DNA from: Flavobacterium quisquiliarum
GTDB taxonomy: Bacteria; Bacteroidota; Bacteroidia; Flavobacteriales; Flavobacteriaceae
Direction: 5' to 3'
Assembly: GCF_019308285.1 (NCBI RefSeq)
Contig: NZ_WWEM01000012.1
Coordinates: forward strand, 233,568-297,567
DNA length: 64,000 bases
Shown piece after piece: positions 17,932 to 27,876 of this stretch. The position numbers were made by a program, and so were the translations under genes. Numbering within the stretch: the stretch's first letter is position 1; the number at the start of each line of letters is the position of its first letter. A model generated the notes under the pieces. It saw nothing but the letters and a program-made list of their open reading frames with translations. It did not search any database and was not told the DNA's origin.

Positions 17932-20727
17932 ATGAAAGCAAAATTAATTTTAGCGCATTTTCTTTTCTTGGGTTTAACTCAGATTTCGGCGCAGTTTAAA
18001 ACTACTTTTCCACTGCCCAAAGAAGTGGTGCACGGAACGCTTCCTAACGGAATGCAATACTTTATCCTTCACAACGAATGGCCAAAAGACAGAGCCGATT
18101 TTTATTTTGTTCAAAATGTCGGGGCGATTCTAGAAAACGACGATCAGGACGGATTAGCGCACTTTCTGGAACATATGGCTTTTAATGGAACAGAACACTT
18201 TAAAGGAAAAGGCATAATCAACATGTTGGAAAAACAAGGTGTTTCTTTTGGAAAAGACATCAATGCTTACACCGCTTATGACGAAACTGTTTACAACATC
18301 AGCAATGTTCCCGCTGACAACAAAACTTTATTAGATTCCTGCATGTATGTCTTACATGATTGGTCAGGTTCTCTGCTTTTAGCAAATAATGAAATTGATG
18401 CTGAAAGAGGCGTAATTCGTGAAGAATGGCGCACTAGAAGAAATGCCGATTACAGAGCTGGAGAAAAAATCGACAAAGTAGTTTTTCAAGGTTCAAAATA
18501 TGCCAAGCGAAATGTAATTGGAGATTTGAATGTTATCAATAATTTCAAATATCAGGTTTTAAGAGATTATTATAAAAAATGGTATCAACCACAAAATCAG
18601 GCTGTCGTGATTGTCGGGGATATCGATGTGGCTTTAATTGAAAAAAGGGTTAAAGAAATTTTCGGTTCGATACCAACTCCAAAGAAAATCAACAAAAGAG
18701 AATACGAAAAAATTCCGGTACAAAAAGAAAACCGTTATGTTCTCGCAACGGATAAAGAATTACAGCGTTCGGGGATTTCACTTTCTTACACTATTCCAAA
18801 ACCTTTGGTGCAAGATGAAGCTGAAATGACCAAAAGCATGCAGGAAAGTTTTGCGATGCAGTTAATGAATATTCGCTTTGGGGAATATATCATCAACAAT
18901 GAAACGGCGGGATTGTCTTTTGGAGTTTCGAATAACAATCTTTCCAGATTAGACAGTAAATTTTCGCTGAATATTACACCAAAAAAAGGCAAGTTTTTAG
19001 AAGCTTTTTCAGAAGCCTACAGAGAATATGAAAGAGCCATTCAAAACGGATTTACACAACAGGAACTAGATCGTTTAAAAACCAAAATGCGAAGCAGTTA
19101 TGACAATCGTCTGGCAAATAAAGACAAAATCAGCAACGGATCTTGGGCAGAACAATTTCAAATGTATTTCTTAGAAGCCAATCCCGTTATGACAATGGAT
19201 GAGGAATACAAATGGATGAACAGTTTCTTAGATAAAGTAACATTACAACAAATTAATACTTCTTTTAGAGCTTTAGAACCAAAACAAAACTTAATCTTAT
19301 CGGTTTCTGCTCCAGAAGATGTTGCAACGAAATTTCCTGACGCAAATGATTATTGGAATGCGATGAAAACCATTTCAAACAGCAAATTAGAACCTTACAA
19401 AGAAGAAGAATTAACAGCTTCTTTAGTGAAAGAGGATTTGAAGGAAAAGGCAATTCTAAAAACAAGCGACATTAAAGCATTCGCGAATGCAAAACAATAT
19501 ACTTTGGCAAACGGAGCAAAAGTGATTATATATCCAACTACTTTAAGCAAAGACCAAATTTTATTTTCAGCTTACAGTGCTGGAGGAAATTCGCTTGTGG
19601 ACTGGCAGGAACTTCCGTCAGCACAGATTGCAACAGCTGTTGCTTCCTATTCTGGATTGGGCGATTATAAGTTTACCGATTTAAAAAAGAAACTTACTGG
19701 AAAAACGGCTAGTGTTAGTCCGTATATTGGAGGTTTATACGAAGGTTTTAATGGAAGCAGCAACAAAGAATCATTAACTACTTTATTGCAGTTGACTCAC
19801 CTTTATTTCCAGCATCCGCGATTTGACACGACTACTTTTGATAAAATCAAAGAACAATATCAAAACAAATTGAACAACGCTCACAACAGCAATGAAAAAG
19901 CTTTAAACGATACGATTTCACTTTTGAATACCAATTACAACAAAAGAAATTGGTTATTAAATCAGGATTTTATCAATGCTTTTGATTTGAATAAAGCAAA
20001 GAAATTCTACACCGAACGTTTTTCTAATGCAGGAGATTTTACTTTCTTATTTGTTGGAAATATTTCAGAAAAAGACATCGCTTTAATTAATACCTATTTA
20101 GGCAATATTTCTTCTGATCCAAAAACAGAAAAATATGTTGATCATAAAATTTTCATGAAAGAAGGAAAGACTGAAAAAACAATTTTCAGAACAATGGATA
20201 CACCAAAAACAACGGTTTATCTTCATTTGGAAAACAAAGACGTAACCTATTCTAAAAAGAACAAAATCTTAAGTTATATGGTTTCAGAATGGCTGACCAA
20301 ACGTTATTTGGAAACCATTCGTGAAGAAGAAGGCGGCAGTTATGGCGTTCAGGTTGGAGCAAACTTATCACAGTCTCCTACTCCATTATTTTCATTAGAA
20401 ATCAATTTTGACTGTAATCCGGATAAAGCAGATGCATTGGTAAAAATTGTTCATGCTGAACTGGCAAGAGTACAGACTGAAAATATTCCTGCCAATATGT
20501 TGGAAGATATTAAACAATCTATACTCAAAAATCATCAGGAACAAATTAAAGAGAATAATTACTGGCTGAGCGTGCTGACATCGTATGTTCGAAACGATGA
20601 AACACCTTTTGACATGGAACTTCTTAAAAATACATTAAACACAATCACTGCCAAAGATTTAAAGGAATTTACAACAAATGCCTTGAAAAAATCGAACAGC
20701 GTAGAAGTGCTGATGAAAGCAAAGTAA
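17932..20727 (+). CDS. Exported M16 (pitrilysin/insulinase-family) zinc peptidase
   Basis: 931 residues with signal peptide about 1-21 (ending TQISA). The inverted zinc motif HFLEH is at 77-81 (GLAHFLEHMAFNG), with the distal Glu ligand at about 159 (AERGVIREEW). The second, inactive M16 half is in the C-terminal portion, with the usual arginine/tyrosine segment near RYLETIREEEGGSYGVQV. Full length for a periplasmic two-halves M16 peptidase. Such enzymes degrade short unfolded peptides inside a closed chamber. It is the last gene of the SusCD-linked series, 231 bases after the S9 peptidase, and is followed by a hairpin terminator. Confidence 0.92.
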   Translation: MKAKLILAHFLFLGLTQISAQFKTTFPLPKEVVHGTLPNGMQYFILHNEWPKDRADFYFVQNVGAILENDDQDGLAHFLEHMAFNGTEHFKGKGIINMLEKQGVSFGKDINAYTAYDETVYNISNVPADNKTLLDSCMYVLHDWSGSLLLANNEIDAERGVIREEWRTRRNADYRAGEKIDKVVFQGSKYAKRNVIGDLNVINNFKYQVLRDYYKKWYQPQNQAVVIVGDIDVALIEKRVKEIFGSIPTPKKINKREYEKIPVQKENRYVLATDKELQRSGISLSYTIPKPLVQDEAEMTKSMQESFAMQLMNIRFGEYIINNETAGLSFGVSNNNLSRLDSKFSLNITPKKGKFLEAFSEAYREYERAIQNGFTQQELDRLKTKMRSSYDNRLANKDKISNGSWAEQFQMYFLEANPVMTMDEEYKWMNSFLDKVTLQQINTSFRALEPKQNLILSVSAPEDVATKFPDANDYWNAMKTISNSKLEPYKEEELTASLVKEDLKEKAILKTSDIKAFANAKQYTLANGAKVIIYPTTLSKDQILFSAYSAGGNSLVDWQELPSAQIATAVASYSGLGDYKFTDLKKKLTGKTASVSPYIGGLYEGFNGSSNKESLTTLLQLTHLYFQHPRFDTTTFDKIKEQYQNKLNNAHNSNEKALNDTISLLNTNYNKRNWLLNQDFINAFDLNKAKKFYTERFSNAGDFTFLFVGNISEKDIALINTYLGNISSDPKTEKYVDHKIFMKEGKTEKTIFRTMDTPKTTVYLHLENKDVTYSKKNKILSYMVSEWLTKRYLETIREEEGGSYGVQVGANLSQSPTPLFSLEINFDCNPDKADALVKIVHAELARVQTENIPANMLEDIKQSILKNHQEQIKENNYWLSVLTSYVRNDETPFDMELLKNTLNTITAKDLKEFTTNALKKSNSVEVLMKAK

Positions 20728-20809
20728 GAATCAATTTTAGACCACATTAGTTTCAAGGTTTAAAATATTCTTATCGATTTTTTTATTTTTTTTATTTTAA
20801 TTAGTTTTT

Positions 20810-20834
20810 AAAGGCTGTCCACAAGACAGCCTTT
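20810..20834 (+). terminator. Intrinsic terminator after the M16 peptidase gene
   Basis: AAAGGCTGTC (20810-20819) pairs with GACAGCCTTT (20825-20834) around a 5-base loop, about 80 bases after the stop codon. It marks the end of the SusCD/peptidase transcript. Confidence 0.75.
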
Positions 20835-20901
20835 ATTGCTTTACTACAAAACCATTTTTACTTATATTTGAGAAATTAACTTCCAAAAAGACTTCGCTAA
20901 A

Positions 20902-21759
20902 ATGAGCAAAATCAGCACTTACACGCTCGAGCATCATAAAAGTTTGTTTACAGACGAAAACGACAACAAAGACTATTTTTATGTCCAAATCGAAGAGCAT
21001 CCGTACATTGATATTCCGTATCGAGCTGAAAGTTATGCTATTGAATTTCTGAAAAAAGGAAGCATCGTATTGCAGACACGATTGGATAAAATCGTGATTA
21101 AAGCACCAGCAATATTGGCTCTTGGCCCCAATGTTATTAGAAGTTTCAGCAAAGACAGCGAGAGCATTTTAATGGATATTATCTTTTTTAAACCGAAGTT
21201 TTTTCTAGAAACTCAAACCAATGTCTTTTTTCTTTCTCAATATGATTTTTTCGAAAACAGTGAAATGCATGTATTTCCTTTGGAGAAAAATTCCAAAACT
21301 AAATTCGAACAGCTTTTTAGTTTAATTCAGGAAAATCTTCGAACAAATCATTTTCATCAGGCTTCTATTCTCAGAAGTTATTTGTATGTTTTGATATTTG
21401 AACTGGATTCGATGAAAAAAAATCTGCCGCAGAAAGAAATTCAAAATCCTTTGTTTGAAAAATTTAAAGAACTTTTGGTCAAAGATTTTATCCAACATCG
21501 TTCTCCATCGTATTATGCGGAAAGTCTAAACGTGACCCGAAAATACCTTTCAGAAGTGATTAAAAATAACAGCGGTAAAACAACCCGCGAATGGATTGAT
21601 GAAATGGTTATTTTAGAAGCCAAAGTACTGCTTCAGAATAAATCGTTAACCATTAATCAAATCAGTGATACTTTACATTTTTCGAATCAATCAGTTTTTG
21701 GAAAATTCTTTAAAAACTACACACAGTTTTCTCCTTTAGAATACCGAAACACTATTTAA
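20902..21759 (+). CDS. AraC-family transcription regulator
   Basis: 285 residues. The N-terminal cupin-like sensor half (about 20-165) is beta-rich (IPYRAESYAIEFLKKGSIVL). The C-terminal AraC double HTH (about 185-283) shows SPSYYAESLNVTRKYLSEVI and then INQISDTLHFSNQSVFGKFFKNYTQFSPLEYR. Cytoplasmic, ligand-responsive DNA-binding protein. The next gene in the same direction, about 95 bases on, encodes a GNAT-like protein that may be its target. No binding site was identified. Confidence 0.9.
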   Translation: MSKISTYTLEHHKSLFTDENDNKDYFYVQIEEHPYIDIPYRAESYAIEFLKKGSIVLQTRLDKIVIKAPAILALGPNVIRSFSKDSESILMDIIFFKPKFFLETQTNVFFLSQYDFFENSEMHVFPLEKNSKTKFEQLFSLIQENLRTNHFHQASILRSYLYVLIFELDSMKKNLPQKEIQNPLFEKFKELLVKDFIQHRSPSYYAESLNVTRKYLSEVIKNNSGKTTREWIDEMVILEAKVLLQNKSLTINQISDTLHFSNQSVFGKFFKNYTQFSPLEYRNTI

Positions 21760-21853
21760 CAAACCGACTTTCTGACCAACATTTCAGACTTTTTTCCCTT
21801 TTCTTACCAAACAAACAATTGCAGTTTTGTATAGAAATTCAATACCTGAAAAC

Positions 21854-22360
21854 ATGTCTAAAAAAGCACAATTTGTAGTTATAATACTAGATACAGCTAC
21901 CGATATGGAAGCTAAAGCCAAAAAGTTTTATTCTAATTTATTTTTATCCGAAGAAATTGGCGAACAATACGTTTCTGAAAAACTTTCTATTTCGGAACTT
22001 TTTAAAGTGCAGAATGACTTTAATATTGAAGTTTTGATGATTCATGAAAATGAAACTCCAGCTTCTTTTCTTCAATTAAATTCTTCCCGAATTTTTAATG
22101 AAAAAGTCGAGGCTTCAAAACCGATCTGCATGGAACATATCGTTCATTTAAATGTTGAAGAAATTCAGCTGCTTTTTAATCGTGCTGAAGAAATCGCCAA
22201 ACAAAGAAAACACGATTTTATTTGGGTAAAAATATTTGAATCTGATTTGATTTTGAAGGAAACTTTAATTGAAATGGGCTATATAATATTCAATTATTCT
22301 GGAACTGCAGCCGAAAATCTTCCTGTAAAACAACTTTTCTTAAAAAAGGAAATTCATTAA
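21854..22360 (+). CDS. GNAT-like small protein
   Basis: 168 residues from the ATG at 21854; a TTG nine codons upstream is the alternative start. The C-terminal part (LLFNRAEEIAKQRKHDFIWVKIFESDLILKETLIEMGYIIFN) follows the pattern of the last helices and strands of GNAT acetyltransferases, where an acetyl-CoA helix is followed by W-rich strand and the GF/GY segment. The glycine-rich CoA loop (usually QxxGxG/A) is not clear, so activity is uncertain. It lies between an AraC regulator gene and a convergent HTH gene, with a shared terminator. Confidence 0.5.
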   Translation: MSKKAQFVVIILDTATDMEAKAKKFYSNLFLSEEIGEQYVSEKLSISELFKVQNDFNIEVLMIHENETPASFLQLNSSRIFNEKVEASKPICMEHIVHLNVEEIQLLFNRAEEIAKQRKHDFIWVKIFESDLILKETLIEMGYIIFNYSGTAAENLPVKQLFLKKEIH

Positions 22361-22367
22361 ACAAAAA

Positions 22368-22399
22368 AACCTGCTGAATGCAATTGATCCCAGCAGGTT
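22368..22399. terminator. Bidirectional terminator
   Basis: AACCTGCTG (22368-22376) pairs with CAGCAGGTT (22391-22399) around a 14-base loop, with an A tract before and T-rich sequence after. It sits between two convergent genes and can serve both. Confidence 0.75.
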
Positions 22400-22403
22400 A
22401 TTA

Positions 22404-23186
22404 TTATTCTTCAAGCGCCATTAATTCTAATTTAGCTATAATTATAGCTAGATTATCTTCTAACAAAATTTTTCCATCGCGCCATTCTTTTTTATTAGAT
22501 TCTCTTGAAACCCTAAAAATAAAATCGCCTGTAAAAACATATTCAGTAGTTTCTCTTAAGCCGTTTGCAGTAATTCGTTTTAAAGCTTCTCTTAAATCTA
22601 CTTTAATTTCAATTCCGTTGCTGAAAAAAACGGTATCAAAACCGTCTCCACTTTTTCCAAATTTATGACCGCGGTATTCGATCAATTTTATAAAAGCATC
22701 CATAAATAGTAAAGCCCGATTTATACTGTCAACAGAAACATTTAAATCTAAAATGTTAGATTTAGGTTCATAAATCCCATCATTTAATGATTTACTGATC
22801 CAATGTTTTTCTGTTGCTGTTACAATAGCAACAGGCTTTTTCAGCTTTTTAGAAACTTGTAAAGGTGCGTTTTCGTCACTTTTTATTTTTCCAGCCAATT
22901 CTTGTAAAGGTGTGGGTTTAGAAGTAGTTCTAAACTGCATTTCGTACCTTTTTTTGAAAATACTAATTTCATTATTTCCTTTATAGTCTAAAGTTAATTT
23001 TGGAGTATTTATTCGCTTGTATTCAGGTCTAGTCCAATGTTTGGTTTTAGGAAGCGGAATTTCCAATTTAGTACAAGCATTTTTGATTCCCATCGTAGAA
23101 ATTTCATAATGTTTTGCAATTTGTACAAGCGGAAATTTCCAAACTAAATCATAAAGTTCTGAACGGGTAAAAGTAATTTTGTCCAT
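22404..23186 (-). CDS. Conserved HTH-type protein of unknown function
   Basis: 260 residues. The N-terminus (TRSELYDLVWKFPLVQIAKHYEISTMGIKNACTKLEIPLPKTKHW; parts quoted for pattern only) matches a motif known from many bacteria in which RxELYxLVWxxPxxxxAxxxGVS is followed by CxxxxIPxPxxGYW. That block looks like a helix-turn-helix. The remainder is mixed alpha/beta with a charged C-terminus. I know no assigned role for the family; chromosome or mobile-element association has not been shown to me by this sequence. Single gene between two terminators. Confidence 0.6.
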   Translation of the reverse strand: MDKITFTRSELYDLVWKFPLVQIAKHYEISTMGIKNACTKLEIPLPKTKHWTRPEYKRINTPKLTLDYKGNNEISIFKKRYEMQFRTTSKPTPLQELAGKIKSDENAPLQVSKKLKKPVAIVTATEKHWISKSLNDGIYEPKSNILDLNVSVDSINRALLFMDAFIKLIEYRGHKFGKSGDGFDTVFFSNGIEIKVDLREALKRITANGLRETTEYVFTGDFIFRVSRESNKKEWRDGKILLEDNLAIIIAKLELMALEE

Positions 23187-23219
23187 CTCAGTAATTCAAA
23201 ATCAATTAAAACACAAATT

Positions 23220-23252
23220 CACTACCTCTGAAGTTTCCGTACAGAGATAGTG
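23220..23252 (-). terminator. Terminator of the RND efflux operon
   Basis: On the minus strand CACTATCTCTG pairs with CAGAGGTAGTG (one G-U pair) around an 11-base loop and is followed by a T-rich stretch, 22 bases after the end of the outer-membrane factor gene. Confidence 0.6.
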
Positions 23253-23274
23253 AATTGTAATAAATTATTGGCTT

Positions 23275-24684
23275 CTACTCTACACCGCCTCCTAAGGCAC
23301 GGTATAGATTAATTGCCGCATTTAGTTTTTCTAGTTTTATGGTCACTACATCAAGATCATTTTGCAGCGAACTATTTTGAGCTGTTATCACTTCTAAATA
23401 ATTGGCCATACCACTTTTGTAAAGTAATGAAGCATCAGAAGTGGCTTTATCTAAAGATGTCGCTTTTTCTTTAGCCAAAACAATTCTTTCATCAGCATAT
23501 TTTAATCTTGACATTGCATCGTTTACTTCGCCAACAGCTGTAATAAAAGACTGTTTAAACTGAATTGCTGCTTTTTCCTGTTCTAAAACCGCCACTTCAT
23601 AAGCCGTTCGTAATGCTTTTTTTCTGAAAATAGGCTGCGCTAGATTTGCTGCAATAGTTTTAGTAATCGATCCTGGGAAATCAAACCATTTTTCAAATTC
23701 GAATGAATTCACTCCAATCCACGGATTTAAACTTAAAGCTGGATACATCGCTGCTTTTGACAAACCTGTTTTTGCTGTGGCAGACATTACAGCATATTCG
23801 CTTGCTTTTACATCTGGTCTTCGGCTTAAAAGTGAAACTGGAATTCCTGTTGGAAAAACAACATTTATCTCAGCTGCATCAATATTTCCTGCACGTTCAA
23901 TACTATTTGGATATTCGCCGCACAAAATCTGCAAAGCATTTTCTTGAACTGCAATATTCGCTTTCGCTAAAGGCACTAATAATTCGGCTGTTTTCTTTTG
24001 TGCTTCTGTTTGGTTTACTGCCAAAGAACTTATGGAACCCGAATTGTACTGCAGCTTCATCATATCCAAAGTACTAGTGCTCAATTCAATATTTTTCTCT
24101 GCAATTTTCAGCTGTTCGTCTAAACCTAAAAGATTGTAATAAGCCTGTGCAACCTGAACAATAATTCTGGTTTTTAATGCCGAAAGATTTTCTTTCTGAG
24201 CGAAATAAGCTGCTTTAGCATCTCTTTTCTGCATGGCTGCTTTTCCCCAAATATCTACTTCCCAAGACATACGAAGGTTAGCACTGTAATCGTCCATATA
24301 ATCTTTACCAATAAACTGAGCGCTTAATGAGCCGTTTAAAGAGTTTTTTGATTGATACGAACGGCTTGCTCCTGCATCAAAATCAAGTGTTGGAAGTAAG
24401 GACAGCTTGGCTTGTTTGTAACTAAGGTCAAGCTGTTCCATACTTTTCACTGCAACAAGCACCTCGTTGTTTTTAACGAGGGCTTTTTCAATCAAATTAA
24501 CCAACAAAGGATCTTTGTAATAGCTTTTCCACGGCAGTAAAACCGTGTCTGCCGTAACCGCAATTTCTTCACGGTATTTTTCCGGCACTTTTAAATCTTC
24601 TCTGGAATATTTTTTTCCTACCACACATGAAGTCATCACGGTTCCAGTAAGTAAAACAATTCCAATTTTATATAGTGTTTTCAT
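23275..24684 (-). CDS. RND efflux outer-membrane factor lipoprotein (OprM/NodT type)
   Basis: 469 residues, lipobox VMTSC with acylated Cys 20. Two tandem outer-membrane-efflux repeats of long helices are visible: one around NEVLVAVKSMEQLDLSYKQAK, the other around ISLLSRRPDVKASEYAVMSATAK-like sequence, where SRRPDV is a NodT hallmark. It forms the trimeric outer-membrane channel of a tripartite pump. Gene starts 2 bases after the stop of the permease gene, so it is the last gene of the operon. Confidence 0.95.
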   Translation of the reverse strand: MKTLYKIGIVLLTGTVMTSCVVGKKYSREDLKVPEKYREEIAVTADTVLLPWKSYYKDPLLVNLIEKALVKNNEVLVAVKSMEQLDLSYKQAKLSLLPTLDFDAGASRSYQSKNSLNGSLSAQFIGKDYMDDYSANLRMSWEVDIWGKAAMQKRDAKAAYFAQKENLSALKTRIIVQVAQAYYNLLGLDEQLKIAEKNIELSTSTLDMMKLQYNSGSISSLAVNQTEAQKKTAELLVPLAKANIAVQENALQILCGEYPNSIERAGNIDAAEINVVFPTGIPVSLLSRRPDVKASEYAVMSATAKTGLSKAAMYPALSLNPWIGVNSFEFEKWFDFPGSITKTIAANLAQPIFRKKALRTAYEVAVLEQEKAAIQFKQSFITAVGEVNDAMSRLKYADERIVLAKEKATSLDKATSDASLLYKSGMANYLEVITAQNSSLQNDLDVVTIKLEKLNAAINLYRALGGGVE

Positions 24685-24686
24685 TA

Positions 24687-27600
24687 TTATTCTTTTATCG
24701 TTTGAACTTCAACTGCAATTTTCTTTCCTGATACTTTTTCTTGTAAATACTGGAATACAATAAAAAGCAGCGGAATCACGAAAATTCCCAAAATAACACC
24801 ACTCAACATCCCGATTGAAGCACTGACACTAATCGATCTGTTTCCGACAGCAGTTCCTCCAGAAGCAAACATCAACGGAATCATTCCTACAATAAAGGCA
24901 AGCGAAGTCATGATAATTGGTCGAAGCCTTGATCTTGCCCCCTCAATCGAGGCTTCGACAATACTTAAACCTGAAAGGCGTCTTTGAAGTGCAAATTCCA
25001 CAATCAAGATGGCATTTTTGGCGAGCAATCCGACCAACATGATTAATCCGACCTGAACATAAATGTTATTATCTAAACCAACTGCTTTTACTCCAGCGAA
25101 AGCTCCTAAAATTCCTGTCGGAATTGAAAGTAAAACGGCCAATGGCAACAAATAACTTTCATATTGCGCAGCCAATAAGAAGAATACAAACAAAAGACAT
25201 AATCCAAAAATGGCGATAGTCTGGTTTCCTCCTGCTTTTTCTTCCAAACTTAAACCTGTCCATTCGTAACTGTAATCGGCAGGAAGTTTATCTAAAACTT
25301 GTTCTAAATTCCCCATAATCTGACCGTTACTATAACCTGGCAATGCCATTGCAGTAATATTTACCGAATTATAAAGGTTATATCGGTTTACCGATTCTGG
25401 CCCATACACTTTATGGAATTTCACAATTGATTTTACAGGAACCATCTGCATATCCGCATTTCTAACGAAAATCTCATTAAACGCATCCTGATCCATTCTG
25501 AAAATTCCATCAGCTTTTACATTCACTCTGTAGAACTTCCCAAATCTTGTAAAATCTGAAGATTGATCTCCAGCAAAATAGGTCTGAATGTTGCCTAAAA
25601 GGTCTTTTACATTCACTCCCATTTGACGGGCTTTATCTTCATCAACTTCCAATTCTAACTGCGGATAATCGGCTCTAAAAGTCGTATACGCATATTGAAC
25701 GCCCGGTTGCTGCATAATTTGTCCGATAACTTTATCCGACATTGCTTTTAAAACTTCTGGACTTCTAGCCATTCTGTCCTGCAACACAATTTCAGCACCG
25801 CTCGTTACACCAAATCCTTCAACAGACGGCATTCTGAATACCATAATCGAACCTTCTTTAATTGTCGATAATTTGCCTGTAACACTGTTCAAAATTTCAT
25901 CAATATCTTTAACAGCACCTCTTTCTTTTTTAGGTTTTAATTTGATAAATCCTAATCCGTAAGCTGTACTGGCACTGTTACTCAAAATATTAAATCCGGT
26001 AATACTGGTATTGACATCAATTGCTTCTTCAGTTTCCAAGATTTTCTCCATTCTCTCCACTACTTCAGTCGTACGATCAAGGGCTGTTCCTGGAGGCATT
26101 GATAAACTGTACACCATGAATCCGTCATCTTCTAACGGAACGAAACTTTTTGGCGTTGACATCATCATATAAACCGCAAGAGCTGTTATCCCTGTTACCA
26201 ATCCTGCTGCGATCCATTTTCTTCCGATAAGGAAACGAACGCCTTTGATATATCTTCCCGTAAAATTGTTGAAGCTTGTATTAAATCCAATGAAAAAACG
26301 ATCTTTAAAACTCGTCTTATGCTCGTGATTTCCATGTTTATCTCCATGATTTTTTAGCAGAAGCGCGCATAATGCAGGAGTTAACGTCAAGGCATTTACA
26401 GCCGAGATAATAATCGCAATCGCTAATGTATAAGCAAATTGTTTATAGAAAATCCCTGAAGATCCCGTCATGAATCCAATCGGAATAAATACCGCCGACA
26501 TGACCAAAGTAATCGAAACTACAGCTCCCGTAATTTCTGCCATGGCACCGTGAGTCGCTTCTTTGGCTGAAATTCCTGCATCTTCTTCCATTTTACTGTG
26601 AACCGCTTCGACGACCACAATCGCATCATCAACTACAATTCCAATTGCCAGTACCAAAGCGAAAAGCGTTAGAATATTAATGGTAAATCCAAAAACCAAT
26701 AAAAAGAAAAACGTTCCTACAATCGCTACTGGTACTGCAATAGCTGGAATTATCGTCGAGCGAATGTCTTGCAGGAATATAAATACTACAATAAATACCA
26801 GAATAAAAGCTTCAAACAAAGTCGATTTTACTTGTCCTGTTGCTTCGTCCAGACGTTCTTTGGTACTCATTACGTTAACGTATTTAATACCGGGAGGAAA
26901 AGATTTAGACAATCTTTCCACTTCTTTATTAATCCCTATTTCAATATCGTTTGCATTCGAACCCGAAGTTTGTAAAATTGCCATCGTCACAGCATTTTTA
27001 CTATTCGATTTGTTGTCTCCGCTATACGAAATAGAACCAAATTCTACTCGCGCAACATCTTTTAATCTTAGAACATTACTTCCGTTATTTTTAACCACAA
27101 TATTTTCATACTGCTCTGGTTTGTTCTTTTTTCCTTTGTAACGAATTACATATTCTAAAGCGGCTTTGGATTCTTCTCCCAATTTCCCTGGAGCCGATTC
27201 TAAACTCTGTTCTGCAATGGCCTGCGTAACATCTGAAGGAACTAAACCTGCATTCGCCATTTTACGTGGATCAAGCCAGATTCGCATCGAATAATCTTTT
27301 TGTCCAAAAATTTGAACCTGTCCAACTCCGGGCACACGTTTCATTTGAGGCACTAAGTTGATATTGGCATAATTCTGCAAAAACAACTCGTCATATTTAG
27401 CATTATCTTCTGTATATAAGTTGAAGATAACAATCATACTATTTTGCTGTTTCGAAGTTGTAAGTCCCATACGAACCACTTCCTGCGGTAATTTTGGCGT
27501 AGCCTGCTGTACTCTATTCTGTACGTTTACCGCAGCCTGATCTGGATCAACGCCTTGTTTAAAAATAACGCTGATCGAAAATGATCCATCATTGCTAGCA

Positions 27601-27842
27601 GTCGATTTAATGTACTGCATATTTTCAACTCCGTTAATCTGTTCTTCTAATGGCGTTACCACAGAACGAATAACGGTTTCACTATTTCCTCCTGGATATG
27701 AACCGCTTACCATTACAGTTGGCGGTGAAATATCTGGAAATCTCGTTACCGATAATCTCGTAAGACCTATAATCCCCAAGATTACCAATACAATAGAGAT
27801 AACTGTGGCCAATACCGGCCTGTCTATTATTTTTTTTAACAT
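24687..27842 (-). CDS. HAE1-type RND multidrug efflux permease (AcrB-like)
   Basis: 1051 residues, full length for the AcrB class. The N-terminus MLKKIIDRPVLATVISIVLV is typical, with FPDISPPTVMVSGSYPG. The proton-relay Asp pair is D405/D406 in GIVVDDAIVVVE. Two large periplasmic loops separate 12 predicted membrane helices, and the second half repeats the pattern (LAKNAILIVEFA). It exports drugs or other amphipathic compounds using proton-motive force. Sits between adaptor (34 bases upstream) and outer-membrane factor (2 bases downstream). Confidence 0.97.
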   Translation of the reverse strand: MLKKIIDRPVLATVISIVLVILGIIGLTRLSVTRFPDISPPTVMVSGSYPGGNSETVIRSVVTPLEEQINGVENMQYIKSTASNDGSFSISVIFKQGVDPDQAAVNVQNRVQQATPKLPQEVVRMGLTTSKQQNSMIVIFNLYTEDNAKYDELFLQNYANINLVPQMKRVPGVGQVQIFGQKDYSMRIWLDPRKMANAGLVPSDVTQAIAEQSLESAPGKLGEESKAALEYVIRYKGKKNKPEQYENIVVKNNGSNVLRLKDVARVEFGSISYSGDNKSNSKNAVTMAILQTSGSNANDIEIGINKEVERLSKSFPPGIKYVNVMSTKERLDEATGQVKSTLFEAFILVFIVVFIFLQDIRSTIIPAIAVPVAIVGTFFFLLVFGFTINILTLFALVLAIGIVVDDAIVVVEAVHSKMEEDAGISAKEATHGAMAEITGAVVSITLVMSAVFIPIGFMTGSSGIFYKQFAYTLAIAIIISAVNALTLTPALCALLLKNHGDKHGNHEHKTSFKDRFFIGFNTSFNNFTGRYIKGVRFLIGRKWIAAGLVTGITALAVYMMMSTPKSFVPLEDDGFMVYSLSMPPGTALDRTTEVVERMEKILETEEAIDVNTSITGFNILSNSASTAYGLGFIKLKPKKERGAVKDIDEILNSVTGKLSTIKEGSIMVFRMPSVEGFGVTSGAEIVLQDRMARSPEVLKAMSDKVIGQIMQQPGVQYAYTTFRADYPQLELEVDEDKARQMGVNVKDLLGNIQTYFAGDQSSDFTRFGKFYRVNVKADGIFRMDQDAFNEIFVRNADMQMVPVKSIVKFHKVYGPESVNRYNLYNSVNITAMALPGYSNGQIMGNLEQVLDKLPADYSYEWTGLSLEEKAGGNQTIAIFGLCLLFVFFLLAAQYESYLLPLAVLLSIPTGILGAFAGVKAVGLDNNIYVQVGLIMLVGLLAKNAILIVEFALQRRLSGLSIVEASIEGARSRLRPIIMTSLAFIVGMIPLMFASGGTAVGNRSISVSASIGMLSGVILGIFVIPLLFIVFQYLQEKVSGKKIAVEVQTIKE

Positions 27843-27876
27843 GGAAAATGTTATTATTATATGTTTAAATCAAAAA

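Noticed and set aside
26680..27141. 153-residue plus-strand frame
   Set aside because: Lies antisense within the RND permease gene, whose motifs are intact; a shadow.
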